Positions 18,549 to 27,304 of a stretch of DNA of 64,000 nt are shown here, in pieces. The notes beneath the pieces are model-generated. The model had not been told where the DNA came from, did no database searches, and saw only the letters and a list, made by a program, of their open reading frames with translations. The translations under genes and the position numbers were made by a program. Positions within the stretch are counted from its first letter, which is position 1. Each line of letters begins with the position of its first letter. The stretch is from ZC4RG30 sp963777735. GTDB taxonomy: Bacteria > Pseudomonadota > Gammaproteobacteria > Steroidobacterales > Steroidobacteraceae. The stretch is from positions 62,001 to 126,000 of the forward strand of contig CAVZRQ010000008.1 of assembly GCA_963777735.1 (NCBI GenBank), given 5' to 3'.

Positions 18549-19487
18549 ATGCAGCGCGTTTTTGTCTTTCCGGGGCAGGGATCCCAATCAGTGGGAATGC
18601 TGGCTGATCTCGCCCGGCAGGATGGCGTGATTGCCGAGACCTTCGCCGAAGCCTCTTCAGTGCTGGGTTACGACCAGTGGCAGCTGGTACAGCAAGGGCC
18701 GGCCGAACTGCTCAGTGATACCGAACGTCAGCAACCGGCCATGCTCACCGCCGGGGTTGCCACCTGGCGATATTGGCTCAGTCAGGGAGGCTCCCTTCCC
18801 GATGCCGTCTGTGGTCACAGCCTCGGCGAGTATTCGGCACTGGTGGCAACAGGCGTGTTGGAGTTCAGCACCGCGATGCATCTCGTGCGGGAACGCGCGC
18901 GGCGCATGCAGGAAGCGGTGCCGGTAGGCATCGGCGCCATCGCTGCCGTGCTCGGCCTGGAAGATGCGGATATCGCTGTTTCCTGTCAGGAGGCCGCACA
19001 GGGCGAAGTCGTGGAGATGGTGAATTTCAACTCTCCTGGCCAGGCGGTGATCGCCGGTCACGCAGCCGCCGTGCAGCGTGCACTGGAACTCTGCAAAGGC
19101 CGCGGGGCAAAGCGCGCGATCCTGCTGCCGATGAGCGTTCCCGCGCACAGCTCCCTCATGCAGCCCGCTGCCGAACGTTTTGCCGCAACGCTGGCCAGCG
19201 TGCCGCTGCAGGTGCCGCAGATTGCGTTCTGGAGTCCCGTCGACTGCCTGCAGCAGGTGGATCCGGAAGCCATTCGCCGCCTGCTGATCAAGCAACTGGC
19301 AAGCCCGGTGCGCTGGTCGGATCTCATCCGCACGCTGGCGCTGGCCGGCGCCCATACCTTTGTGGAATGCGGGCCAGGCAAGGTGCTCACGGGTCTCAAC
19401 CGCCGCATCGAGAAGCGCCCGGAAGTCCAGTGCCTGGCGTTGCAGGACATCGCTTCGGTGCAGGCTGCGCTGACGCTGCTGAATTGA
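18549..19487 (+). CDS. fabD: Malonyl-CoA:ACP transacylase
   Basis: 312 residues. It starts MQRVFVFPGQGSQSVGMLAD, carries the nucleophile elbow VCGHSLGEYSAL (Ser about residue 91), and has the catalytic His in VPAHSSLMQPA (about 200) and VECGPGKVLTGLNRRI near the end. It loads malonyl groups onto ACP for fatty-acid elongation. fabG follows 19 bases later and acpP and fabF after that, the standard gammaproteobacterial order. The usual upstream genes rpmF, plsX and fabH are not here; the rhombosortase gene precedes it instead. Confidence 0.96.
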   Translation: MQRVFVFPGQGSQSVGMLADLARQDGVIAETFAEASSVLGYDQWQLVQQGPAELLSDTERQQPAMLTAGVATWRYWLSQGGSLPDAVCGHSLGEYSALVATGVLEFSTAMHLVRERARRMQEAVPVGIGAIAAVLGLEDADIAVSCQEAAQGEVVEMVNFNSPGQAVIAGHAAAVQRALELCKGRGAKRAILLPMSVPAHSSLMQPAAERFAATLASVPLQVPQIAFWSPVDCLQQVDPEAIRRLLIKQLASPVRWSDLIRTLALAGAHTFVECGPGKVLTGLNRRIEKRPEVQCLALQDIASVQAALTLLN

Positions 19488-19506
19488 TTCTGGGCAGGAA
19501 GAAATC

Positions 19507-20250
19507 ATGACTGATACCTTGAAGGGTGAAACCGCACTGGTAACCGGGGCATCGCGCGGCATCGGCAGGGCGATCGCCCTGCGGCTGGCTGCGGCGGGCG
19601 CGAAAGTCATCGGCACGGCCACTACGCCGGAAGGCGCGGCGCAGATCAGCGCGGCATTGTCGACGCAGGGCGGTCGCGGCGAGGTTCTGAACGTGACGAC
19701 GTCGGGTTCCCTGGAAGCCCTGATCTCCGCGCTGGATGGTGCGGGCGATATGCCGACCATTCTCGTCAACAACGCTGCCATCACCCGCGACACACTGCTG
19801 CTGCGCATGAAGGACGACGACTGGAATCTGGTGATCGATACCAATCTGTCGGCCAACTTCCGCATTTCGAAGGTCTGCGTGAAGCGCATGATGAAGGAGC
19901 GTCGTGGCCGCATCATCAACATCACCTCGGTGGTGGGCCTCATGGGCAATGCCGGCCAGGTGAACTACGCGGCCGCCAAGGCCGGCGTGGTCGGTCTGAC
20001 CAAGTCCATGGCGCGCGAGTTGGCTTCACGCAACATCACGGTCAATGCGGTGGCGCCTGGTTTCATCGATACCGACATGACCAAAGGCCTTCCGGACGAG
20101 CAGAAGGCTGCCCTGCTGAAGCAGATTCCGGCAGGCCGTTTGGGCAGTCCGGAAGACATCGCCGAGGCGGTGGCCTTCCTGGCGTCACCCGCTGCGGGCT
20201 ACATCACCGGTCAGACATTGAGCGTCAACGGTGGCATGCTGATGCCCTGA
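19507..20250 (+). CDS. fabG: 3-oxoacyl-[ACP] reductase
   Basis: 247 residues. A classical SDR with the NADP motif TGASRGIGRAIALRL, the NNAAITRD segment, catalytic Ser in NITSVVGLMGN, the YAAAK catalytic pair, and PGFIDTDMTKGL. It reduces beta-ketoacyl-ACP in each cycle of fatty-acid synthesis. The operon position between fabD and acpP makes FabG, rather than another SDR, nearly certain. GGAAGAAATC precedes the ATG. Confidence 0.96.
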   Translation: MTDTLKGETALVTGASRGIGRAIALRLAAAGAKVIGTATTPEGAAQISAALSTQGGRGEVLNVTTSGSLEALISALDGAGDMPTILVNNAAITRDTLLLRMKDDDWNLVIDTNLSANFRISKVCVKRMMKERRGRIINITSVVGLMGNAGQVNYAAAKAGVVGLTKSMARELASRNITVNAVAPGFIDTDMTKGLPDEQKAALLKQIPAGRLGSPEDIAEAVAFLASPAAGYITGQTLSVNGGMLMP

Positions 20251-20425
20251 TACGGGTCCTGTTTTCTGGTCTTGCCTGTAAATGTCTAAATAAAACAACA
20301 GGTTGCAGTTCGACAGAATGCGGGATTTCTGTGGCGCAGCGCGGGGGCTTCCCCTACAATACGCGCCCCATGCGCCCCTGAGAACGGGGTGCGAATCGGT
20401 CAAAATTTCAGAGGATTAAACACAG
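20251..20425 (+). promoter_or_regulatory. Leader and likely own promoter of acpP
   Basis: A 175-base gap between fabG and acpP, much longer than other spacings in the operon. It holds an AT-rich stretch (TAAATAAAACAACAGGTTGC) and a -10-like TACAAT at 20355-20360, about 65 bases before the acpP ATG; the sequence 17 bases before that is a poor -35. AGAGGA precedes acpP by 9 bases. A separate acpP promoter is common because ACP is needed in large amounts. The promoter call is tentative. Confidence 0.4.
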
Positions 20426-20668
20426 ATGAGCAGCGTCGAAAGCCAAGTCAAAGCCATCGTTGCCGAGCAGCTGGGTGTCAAAGCCGAGCAGGTGACGAAC
20501 GACGCGTCATTCGTCGATGACCTCGGTGCAGACTCGCTGGATACCGTCGAACTGGTCATGGCACTCGAAGAGGAATTCGAAATCGAGATTCCCGACGAAG
20601 AGGCCGAGAAGATCACCACCGTGCAGCAGGCCATCAACTACATCAACGATCGCCGCGCCAAAGCCTGA
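20426..20668 (+). CDS. acpP: Acyl carrier protein
   Basis: 80 residues, the usual ACP length. The phosphopantetheine attachment site is the Ser of DDLGADSLDTVELVMALEEE, followed by the acidic recognition helix and FEIEIPDEEAEKITTVQQAI. It carries the growing acyl chain for FabD, FabG and FabF encoded on either side. Confidence 0.98.
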   Translation: MSSVESQVKAIVAEQLGVKAEQVTNDASFVDDLGADSLDTVELVMALEEEFEIEIPDEEAEKITTVQQAINYINDRRAKA

Positions 20669-20691
20669 TCGTTCGCCTTACGGGTTCTTCT

Positions 20692-20715
20692 TGTGCGGCG
20701 AGCGATCGCCGCACA
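20692..20715 (+). terminator. Stem-loop between acpP and fabF
   Basis: A perfect 9-bp stem (TGTGCGGCG / CGCCGCACA) with a six-base loop, 23 bases after the acpP stop. A smaller second hairpin (CCGGC/GCCGG) and then GTTTT follow at about 20720-20745. There is no long U tract. It could be a partial terminator or an mRNA-stabilising element that lets acpP be expressed above fabF. Confidence 0.5.
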
Positions 20716-20762
20716 TCCGCCGGCCCCGCCGGCATCGTTTTCCCTGAGATACGGAGCTGCGC

Positions 20763-22013
20763 TTGAGCAAGCGTCGAGTAGTCGTCACGGGCATGGGCAT
20801 TGTCTCGCCGGTTGGCAGCACCCTCGCGACCGCCTGGGCTGATGTCGTCAACGGCGTGAGTGGCATTGCGCCCATCACCCGCTATGACGCCACCGACTTT
20901 CCCTGCCGATTTGGCGGGGCGGTAAAGGGTTTCGAGCTCGCGAAATACCTTTCTCCCAAGGAAGCCCGGCGTATCGACGAGTTCATGCATTACGGCATCG
21001 CAGCGGGTGCCGATGCCATGGCGGATTCCGGCCTCGATCTCGAGAAGGTCGATCTGGATCGTGCCGGCGTCATCATGGGTTCCGGCATCGGCGGGCTCGA
21101 GCGGATCCAGGAGGAGCACAAGGCCTTCCTCGATGCGGGCAACAACCCGCGCAAGATCTCACCGTTCTTCGTGCCTTCGACCATCATCAACATGATCTCC
21201 GGGCATCTGTCGATCCGCTTCGGATTGCGGGGCCCGAATTTCGCGGTGGTTTCTGCCTGCACGACGTCCACGCATGCCCTGGGCATCGCCATGCGGACCA
21301 TCCAGTATGGCGACGCCGACATCGTCATCGCTGGCGGTTCCGAGATGGCCACCACCGTCATGGGCATGGGCGGTTTCGGTCAGGCCAAGGCGCTGTCGAC
21401 GCGCAACGATTCTCCCACCGAGGCCAGCCGGCCCTGGGATCGCGATCGCGACGGATTCGTTCTGAGTGATGGCGGCGGCGCCATGGTGCTCGAGGAACTC
21501 GAACACGCGAAGGCCCGCGGCGCACGCATCTATGCAGAACTCGCCGGCTACAGCATGACCGGCGATGCGCATCACATCACCGCTCCACCGGAAGACGGCA
21601 ACGGCGCGCGCCGCGCCATGCAGCTCGCCATGAAGGATGGCGGACTCAATCCGTCGGACGTGCAGTACATCAATGCGCACGCCACATCCACGCCGCTGGG
21701 CGACATGGCCGAGACCGTCGCGATCAAGGGTGCATTCGGTGATGCGGCGGGCAAGGTTGCGGTCAGCGCGACAAAGTCGGTCACGGGGCATCTGCTGGGC
21801 GCAGCGGGTGTGGTGGAGGCCATCTTCTCGACGCTTTCCATCCGTGACCAGATCGCACCGCCCACCATGAACCTCCAGAACCCGGGCGAGGGTTGCGATC
21901 TCGACTATGTGCCACTGGTCGCGCGCAAGATGCGCATCGACGCCGTGCTGTCCAATTCCTTTGGATTCGGCGGCACCAACGGCACGCTGGCGCTGCGCCG
22001 GTTCACGGGCTGA
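20763..22013 (+). CDS. fabF: 3-oxoacyl-[ACP] synthase II
   Basis: 416 residues. It starts at a TTG with GGAG just upstream (SKRRVVVTGMGIVSPVGS). The catalytic Cys lies in VVSACTTSTHALGIAMRTI, the His residues in NAHATSTPLGDMAE and KSVTGHLLGAAGVVEAIF, and the C-terminus has NSFGFGGTNGTLALRRF. It condenses malonyl-ACP with acyl-ACP. pabB starts 20 bases later. TTG is the only start that keeps the conserved N-terminus. Confidence 0.96.
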   Translation: MSKRRVVVTGMGIVSPVGSTLATAWADVVNGVSGIAPITRYDATDFPCRFGGAVKGFELAKYLSPKEARRIDEFMHYGIAAGADAMADSGLDLEKVDLDRAGVIMGSGIGGLERIQEEHKAFLDAGNNPRKISPFFVPSTIINMISGHLSIRFGLRGPNFAVVSACTTSTHALGIAMRTIQYGDADIVIAGGSEMATTVMGMGGFGQAKALSTRNDSPTEASRPWDRDRDGFVLSDGGGAMVLEELEHAKARGARIYAELAGYSMTGDAHHITAPPEDGNGARRAMQLAMKDGGLNPSDVQYINAHATSTPLGDMAETVAIKGAFGDAAGKVAVSATKSVTGHLLGAAGVVEAIFSTLSIRDQIAPPTMNLQNPGEGCDLDYVPLVARKMRIDAVLSNSFGFGGTNGTLALRRFTG

Positions 22014-22033
22014 CGCCCGGTAGCCTCGGCGCC

Positions 22034-23422
22034 ATGCGCGCGCCAGCCATTCATATCGAACCCGTTGAGCTGGCGCCTCAGGTGCTGCTCAATCTGGCTG
22101 CGCGCGATCCCGGGCGTTATCCCGTGCTGCTCGACAGTGCTGCCGAGGGGGCGTTGTCGCAGATGTCTCTGCTGGCCGCGTTGCCGCGCGGCTGTGTCTG
22201 GCTCGATGCACGCGGCGGAGTTCACACCAGCGGCGATCTGCCGCCAGTCAGCGCCGCGGAGTTTCTGCCTGCACTGGATGCGCACTGGGCCCGCGCGGCC
22301 GCTGATACCGCGCAACGACCCACGACCCTGCCATTCGGGGGCGGGTGGTTCGTCTACCTGGGTTACGAGCTGGGGCTGGAGATTGAACCCTCGCTGCGAC
22401 CCTGGTGGCCCGCTGCCAGTTTCGGCGATGCGCGTCCGGTTGCGGCCGCACTGCGGGTGCCTGCTGCACTGATGCGCAGTGATGACGGTCGCGGCTTTCT
22501 GATCACGGAACCTTCGGTGACCGCCGCTGAGCGCCAGCAGATCCTCGCTGATCTGCAAACCGCTGCTGCGGAACCTCCGGCTGCCCGCAGGGGCCCCAGC
22601 ATCGAGGTGGCAGAGGAAGCTCCTGAGGCGTATCTGAAGCGCATCGTAGCCGCGCAGGAATACATCCGCGCCGGAGATATCTACCAGGCCAATCTCTCGA
22701 GGCCCTGGCGCGCGCGACTGCCCGACGACTATCCCGCGGCCGACCTGTATCGGCGACTGCGCGCCAGCAATCCGGCGCCGTTTGCCGCCTTTGCGCAGTT
22801 TGGGGCGCTACGCATCCTGTCGTCCTCACCCGAGCGCCTGCTGCGCATCCAGGGGCGTCGGCTCGACACCAGGCCTATTGCCGGCACGCATCCACGTGGC
22901 AAGAATCCCGAGGAGGATCGTGCGCTGGCAGAAGCGCTGGTGGCGCACCCGAAGGAGCGGGCCGAACACGTGATGCTCATTGACCTCGCACGCAATGACC
23001 TCGGGCGTGTCTGCACGGGTGGGTCGGTGCGGGTGGATGAATACATGGCGGTGGAAACCTATGCGCATGTGCACCACATCGTTTCCAATGTCACCGGCGA
23101 ACTGCGCGCGGGTGTATCGCCGGCCGATGCGCTGCGCGCGGTGTTCCCGGGCGGCACGATCACTGGCTGCCCGAAAGTGCGCTGCATGCAGATCATTGCC
23201 GAGCTGGAGTCGGCCCCACGCGGTCCCTATACCGGCAGCCTGGGCTATCTGAATCATGATGGCTCGGGAGACTTCAACATCCTGATCCGCACCATGTCGC
23301 TGTACGGACAGGAGCTGGAGTTCCGGGCGGGTGCCGGCATCGTTGCCGATTCCCGGCCGGAGCGTGAACTGGCGGAAACCCGGGCCAAGGCCCGTGGCAT
23401 GTTGCTGGCGCTGGAACCATGA
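22034..23422 (+). CDS. pabB: Aminodeoxychorismate synthase component I
   Basis: 462 residues of the anthranilate synthase I/PabB family. The chorismate-binding half has GDIYQANLSRPWRARLPDDY, RPIAGTHPRGKNPEEDRALA, EHVMLIDLARNDLGRVC, FPGGTITGCPKVRCMQIIAE and the end block GAGIVADSRPERELAETRAK. It makes 4-amino-4-deoxychorismate for folate. I chose the ATG at 22034, the first that keeps the N-terminal domain; the longer frame overlaps fabF. pabC follows with a four-base overlap, so this is a p-aminobenzoate pair. Confidence 0.95.
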   Translation: MRAPAIHIEPVELAPQVLLNLAARDPGRYPVLLDSAAEGALSQMSLLAALPRGCVWLDARGGVHTSGDLPPVSAAEFLPALDAHWARAAADTAQRPTTLPFGGGWFVYLGYELGLEIEPSLRPWWPAASFGDARPVAAALRVPAALMRSDDGRGFLITEPSVTAAERQQILADLQTAAAEPPAARRGPSIEVAEEAPEAYLKRIVAAQEYIRAGDIYQANLSRPWRARLPDDYPAADLYRRLRASNPAPFAAFAQFGALRILSSSPERLLRIQGRRLDTRPIAGTHPRGKNPEEDRALAEALVAHPKERAEHVMLIDLARNDLGRVCTGGSVRVDEYMAVETYAHVHHIVSNVTGELRAGVSPADALRAVFPGGTITGCPKVRCMQIIAELESAPRGPYTGSLGYLNHDGSGDFNILIRTMSLYGQELEFRAGAGIVADSRPERELAETRAKARGMLLALEP

Positions 23423-24240
23423 GCACCGCGCTGCGGGTATTCGTGGATGGCGAAGCCTGCAGCGCAAGCTGGCCGCAGGATCGTGCGTTGCAGTATGGCG
23501 ACGGATTGTTCGAGACCATGCTGGTGCGCGGTGGGCAGATCCGTTTCGAGGCACTGCACCGCGCGCGGCTGGCGCTGGGTTGTGACCGACTCGCGATCCA
23601 CGCCGATCTCGCCGCAATCTGGGAACAGGCCGCAGGAATTGCCGGGCAGCATGTTGAATCGCTGCTGAAGCTGCAGCTCACGCGCGGCAACGCCACGGCG
23701 CGTGGATATGCGCCTTCCGGTGCAGAGCAGGCGCGCGTGATCCTGAGCGTGTTCCCTGCGCCGCTGGCGACGGAGCTGCCGGCGGTGATTCGCGCCCTGT
23801 CGCTGCGCAACTGTCTGGGCGAGAACCCTGACCTTGCCGGCATCAAGCACTGCAGCCGGCTGGAGCAGGTGCTGGCGCGCGCCAGGCTGCGGGGTACAGG
23901 TGCGTATGAGGGCCTGATGGCCAGTAGCTCCGGGCACCTGATATCGGGCACCATGAGCAACGTGTTTCTGGAGCTGGACGGTACGCTTGTGACGCCGACA
24001 TTGGATCGCTGCGGAATAGCCGGTGTCCTGCGTGCGGTGGTGCTGCGTGAAGCGCAGCGGGCAGGAATGCCAATACGCATTGCCGAAATTCCCTGGTCTG
24101 CACTCGAGCGCTGCTCCGCTCTGTCGCTATCGAACGCCCGCTTGGGCCTGCTGCCCGTGCAGGAGCTTGACGGCCGAAAGCTGGCAGCGAATCCCCGGCT
24201 GCTTGAACTCGCCGCGAGGATCGAAGCACTTGATCAGTAA
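23419..24240 (+). CDS. pabC: 4-amino-4-deoxychorismate lyase
   Basis: 273 residues, class IV PLP aminotransferase fold. It has LQYGDGLFETMLVRGGQIRF at the start, the PLP lysine in AGIKHCSRLEQVLARARLRG, and SGHLISGTMSNVFLELDG near the cofactor phosphate. It releases pyruvate from aminodeoxychorismate to give p-aminobenzoate. It sits between pabB and mltG, the usual gammaproteobacterial order, and overlaps both. Confidence 0.94.
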   Translation: MSTALRVFVDGEACSASWPQDRALQYGDGLFETMLVRGGQIRFEALHRARLALGCDRLAIHADLAAIWEQAAGIAGQHVESLLKLQLTRGNATARGYAPSGAEQARVILSVFPAPLATELPAVIRALSLRNCLGENPDLAGIKHCSRLEQVLARARLRGTGAYEGLMASSSGHLISGTMSNVFLELDGTLVTPTLDRCGIAGVLRAVVLREAQRAGMPIRIAEIPWSALERCSALSLSNARLGLLPVQELDGRKLAANPRLLELAARIEALDQ

Positions 24241-25352
24241 GCGCGCCAGGGCAGTCATCCTCAGCCTGTTGCTGCTGGCCGCCGCGGGCGCCATGTGGCT
24301 GCGCTACACCCTGCAGCAGGCCGCCCTGCAGCCCGGGGCCGCCAACACCATGCAGCAGTTCGATGTGCCACAAGGCGCCAGCATGCGCTCCGTGCTGCAG
24401 ACGCTCGAGCAGCAGGAATTGATCGGCAATGCCAGGCTGCTGGAGTGGTATCTGCGCTGCTGCCAGCGCGGTACCTCGCTGGCAGGCGGGGGCGTCAAGG
24501 CGGGTCGGTATCGCCTCGTGCCAGGCACGCCACCGATCGAAATCCTGCGCCAGCTGATCGAAGGGCGAGTGGTGCTGGAAAAGGTCACCATCCTGGAGGG
24601 TTGGACTTTCAAACAGATGCGCGAGCAGCTGGCGAAGGAAAGCGAGCTGCTGCAGACCACCGCGGGCGTCGATGAAGCCCAGATCATGGAGGAACTGGGT
24701 GCGCCGGATCTTGCGGCAGAAGGGCGCTTCGCGCCGGATACCTATTCTTTCGCGCCCGGCGTGACCACCGACATGCAGATCCTGCGCATGGCGTTCGAAG
24801 CGCAGCGGCGCAACCTGCAGGAAGCATGGGATGCGCGGCAAAAAGATCTGCCGCTGGCCACTCCCGACGAGGCGCTGGCACTGGCGTCCATCGTCGAGAA
24901 GGAGACCGGCCTTGCCAGCGAGCGTGCGCGCGTGGCGGGTGTGTTCATCAACCGGTTGCGCAAGGGCATGCGCCTGCAGTCCGATCCGACAGTGATCTAC
25001 GGCATTCGCGACCGCTACGACGGCAATATCCGCAGGCGCGACCTGACCACCGATACGCCGTACAACACCTACACCCGTGCCGGCTTGCCGCCCACGCCCA
25101 TTGCGCTGCCTGGCCGCGAAGGCCATCATCGCGACGCTGAATCCGGAGAAGACCGATTCCATCTTCTTCGTGGCGATCGGCGATGGCAGTGGCGGGCACT
25201 ATTTCTCCACCACGGTGGCGGAGCACAACCAGGCGGTGCAACGTTATCTGGCACGCCTGCGTGCACCCTCTGTTGCCGACCAGATCGCTCTGGATGCAGC
25301 CCCTGATGTTCCTGCTGAGCCCTCCGCGGAAGTCACGACGCCCACGCCATGA
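24230..25352 (+). CDS. mltG: Endolytic murein transglycosylase MltG, one frameshift
   Basis: An inner-membrane YceG-family enzyme that cuts nascent peptidoglycan glycan strands. It has an N-terminal membrane helix (VILSLLLLAAAGAMWL), a LysM-like part (QQFDVPQGASMRSVLQTLEQ) and the catalytic block ASIVEKETGLASERARVAGV FINRL, whose first Glu is catalytic. One extra G at 25121-25122 breaks the C-terminus; corrected it reads LPPTPIALPGREAIIATLNP EKTDSIFFVA and the protein has 373 residues. The likely start is a TTG at 24230, 11 bases inside pabC; there is no nearby ATG. Confidence 0.9.
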
Positions 25353-25969
25353 ACCGCGGTCGCTTCATCACCTTCGAGGGCATCGAGGGCGCTGGCAAAT
25401 CCAGCCTGCAGCGCGCGCTGGCAGACGCATTGTCCGCGCGCGGCCAGGTGGTGTGTGCCACGCGCGAACCCGGGGGCACGCCGCTGGCAGAAGAGATCCG
25501 CACGCTGGCGCTGGCGCGGCGCAGCGAGGGCATGCCATCCACCACCGAACTGCTGTTGATGTTCGCGGCCCGCGCCGCGCACGTAAGCCAGCGTATCGAG
25601 CCAGCGTTGGCACGTGGCGAATGGGTGCTGTGCGATCGCTTCACCGATGCCAGCCGCGCCTATCAGGGCGGGGGCAGGGGGCTGGACGAGGGCACCATCG
25701 ATGTGCTGGCCGCCATCGCCCATCCGCAGCTGCAGCCGGATCTGACCTTCCTGCTGGATGTTGCGCCGGATCTCGGCCTTGCGCGCGCGCGCAGCCGTCA
25801 GGAGAACGGCGATCGCTTCGAGGATGAGGCCCTGACTTTCTTCGCGCGGGTGCGTGCCCGGTATCTGCTGCTGGCACAACGTGAGCCGCAGCGCTTCTGC
25901 GTGCTCGACGCCACTCAGACGCCTGCCGAACTGCTGGCTGCAGCGTTGGCCCGGCTGGCAAACCTGTGA
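25349..25969 (+). CDS. tmk: Thymidylate kinase
   Basis: 206 residues. The P-loop is FITFEGIEGAGKSSLQRAL, the TMP-binding DR motif is CATREPGGTPLAEEIR, the catalytic region is VLCDRFTDASRAYQGGGRGL, and the lid begins RSRQENGDRFEDEALTFFAR. It phosphorylates dTMP to dTDP. Four-base overlaps with mltG and holB on either side show coupled translation. Confidence 0.96.
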   Translation: MNRGRFITFEGIEGAGKSSLQRALADALSARGQVVCATREPGGTPLAEEIRTLALARRSEGMPSTTELLLMFAARAAHVSQRIEPALARGEWVLCDRFTDASRAYQGGGRGLDEGTIDVLAAIAHPQLQPDLTFLLDVAPDLGLARARSRQENGDRFEDEALTFFARVRARYLLLAQREPQRFCVLDATQTPAELLAAALARLANL

Positions 25970-26910
25970 GCCTCTATCCCTGGCTGGAACCTGCCGCTGC
26001 CAGGTTGCGTGCTGCCAACGCGGCAGGCCGATTGCCGCCGGCATTGCTGATCCACGAGGCACCAGGCGTCGGTGGCAGGGAGCTCGCCGTTTATGCCGCC
26101 CAGCTGCTGTTCTGCGCCGACCGATCAGCCTGCGGCGGTTGCAGCCACTGCCGGCGGATCGTCCAGGGCGAGCATCCGGACTTCATCCTCGTCGGGCCAG
26201 ATGCCGAGTCAAAACTCGGCCAGATCACCATCGACCAGGTGCGGGCGATCTCGGAACAGCTGACCCTTTCCAGCTATGAAGGCAGGGGCACCGTGGTGGT
26301 TCTCCAGCCGGCCGATGCGCTGAACCGCAATGCGGCCAATGCACTGCTGAAGACGCTGGAAGAGCCCCGGGCTGACGCACATGTGGTGCTGGTAACCACG
26401 GCTCCCAGCCTGCTGCCTGCCACCATCCGCAGCCGCTGCCAGAAGCTTGTCGTGGCCGCTCCGAATCGGGCAGAGGCACTGGCCTGGCTTTCTGCCCAAC
26501 AGCCGTCCCACAAGGCCGACTGGCCGGCGGTGCTGGAGGTACTCGGGGTGGCGCCGGTGGAAGCGCTGGCGGCCGATGTGCGGCAGATCCTGGGGATTCG
26601 TGCGGATGTCCTGCAACTGCTGAAAGACGCCAGGCAGGGCCGTATCGACGTCATCCGAACGGCCGAAGGCTGGGCCAAGGACGAGCTGGCCCTGCGTCTG
26701 CGCGGCATTGAGAACTGTCTCACAGGGCAGATTCTGGCAATGCGCTCTGGTGCCCGGTTGCAAGATGGGCCTTTGGACATAAATATAGGGGCTGCGCTCC
26801 GGCTGTTGGACGACCTGCGCGAGCTGCAACGCCAGCTTGCCACCTCGCTCAACAAGCCTCTGGCGCTGGAACGCCACCTCTGGCACATGAACAAGGCTGG
26901 CGGGGCATGA
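25966..26910 (+). CDS. holB: DNA polymerase III delta' subunit
   Basis: 314 residues, a AAA+ clamp-loader subunit. The zinc module is FCADRSACGGCSHCRRI (four Cys). Further blocks are HPDFILVGPDAESKLGQITI, IDQVRAISEQLTLSSYEGRG, VVLQPADALNRNAANALLKT LEEP and the sensor-like ATIRSRCQKL. The P-loop is degenerate (HEAPGVGGRELA), as expected for delta'. The start is a GTG overlapping tmk. The C-terminal collar domain is shorter in conserved motifs but present. Confidence 0.93.
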   Translation: MSLYPWLEPAAARLRAANAAGRLPPALLIHEAPGVGGRELAVYAAQLLFCADRSACGGCSHCRRIVQGEHPDFILVGPDAESKLGQITIDQVRAISEQLTLSSYEGRGTVVVLQPADALNRNAANALLKTLEEPRADAHVVLVTTAPSLLPATIRSRCQKLVVAAPNRAEALAWLSAQQPSHKADWPAVLEVLGVAPVEALAADVRQILGIRADVLQLLKDARQGRIDVIRTAEGWAKDELALRLRGIENCLTGQILAMRSGARLQDGPLDINIGAALRLLDDLRELQRQLATSLNKPLALERHLWHMNKAGGA

Positions 26911-27302
26911 AGTTCGATAACAGGAAAGACATGTCGCCGAAAGACCCGCTGTCGCGCTCAGGCATCAACAAGCCGGGATTGCTGACGCTCACCATCAAGG
27001 ACAAGAGCGCGCTGTACATGGCCTACATGCCGTTCGTGCGCAATGGCGGTCTGTTCATCCCCACCAACAGCAACTACCGGCTGGGCGATGAAGTATTCAT
27101 GCTGCTGAATCTGATGGGCGAGGATGAAAAGCTGCCGGTGGCAGGGCGCGTCATCTGGCTGACGCCAAAGGGCGCACAGGGCAAGCGCACGGCCGGCATC
27201 GGCGTGCAGTTCAGCGAACAGGACCGCGGCCAGACGCAGAAGAAGATCGAGAACTACCTGGCCGGTGCGCTGGCCGGCGAGAAATCAACGCACACGATGT
27301 AG
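26907..27302 (+). CDS. pilZ: PilZ-domain protein (c-di-GMP-binding family, type IV pilus)
   Basis: 131 residues. The domain has KPGLLTLTIKDKSALYMAYM PFVRNGGLFIPT, YRLGDEVFMLLNLMGEDEKL PVAGRVIWLTP and TAGIGVQF. This is the canonical PilZ that follows holB in gammaproteobacteria. This subtype usually lacks the RxxxR c-di-GMP motif, and none is obvious here, so it more likely works by protein contact (with PilB and FimX in related species) than by binding c-di-GMP. Last gene of the fab-to-holB run; the convergent gene ends two bases later. Confidence 0.92.
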   Translation: MKFDNRKDMSPKDPLSRSGINKPGLLTLTIKDKSALYMAYMPFVRNGGLFIPTNSNYRLGDEVFMLLNLMGEDEKLPVAGRVIWLTPKGAQGKRTAGIGVQFSEQDRGQTQKKIENYLAGALAGEKSTHTM

Positions 27303-27304
27303 CG

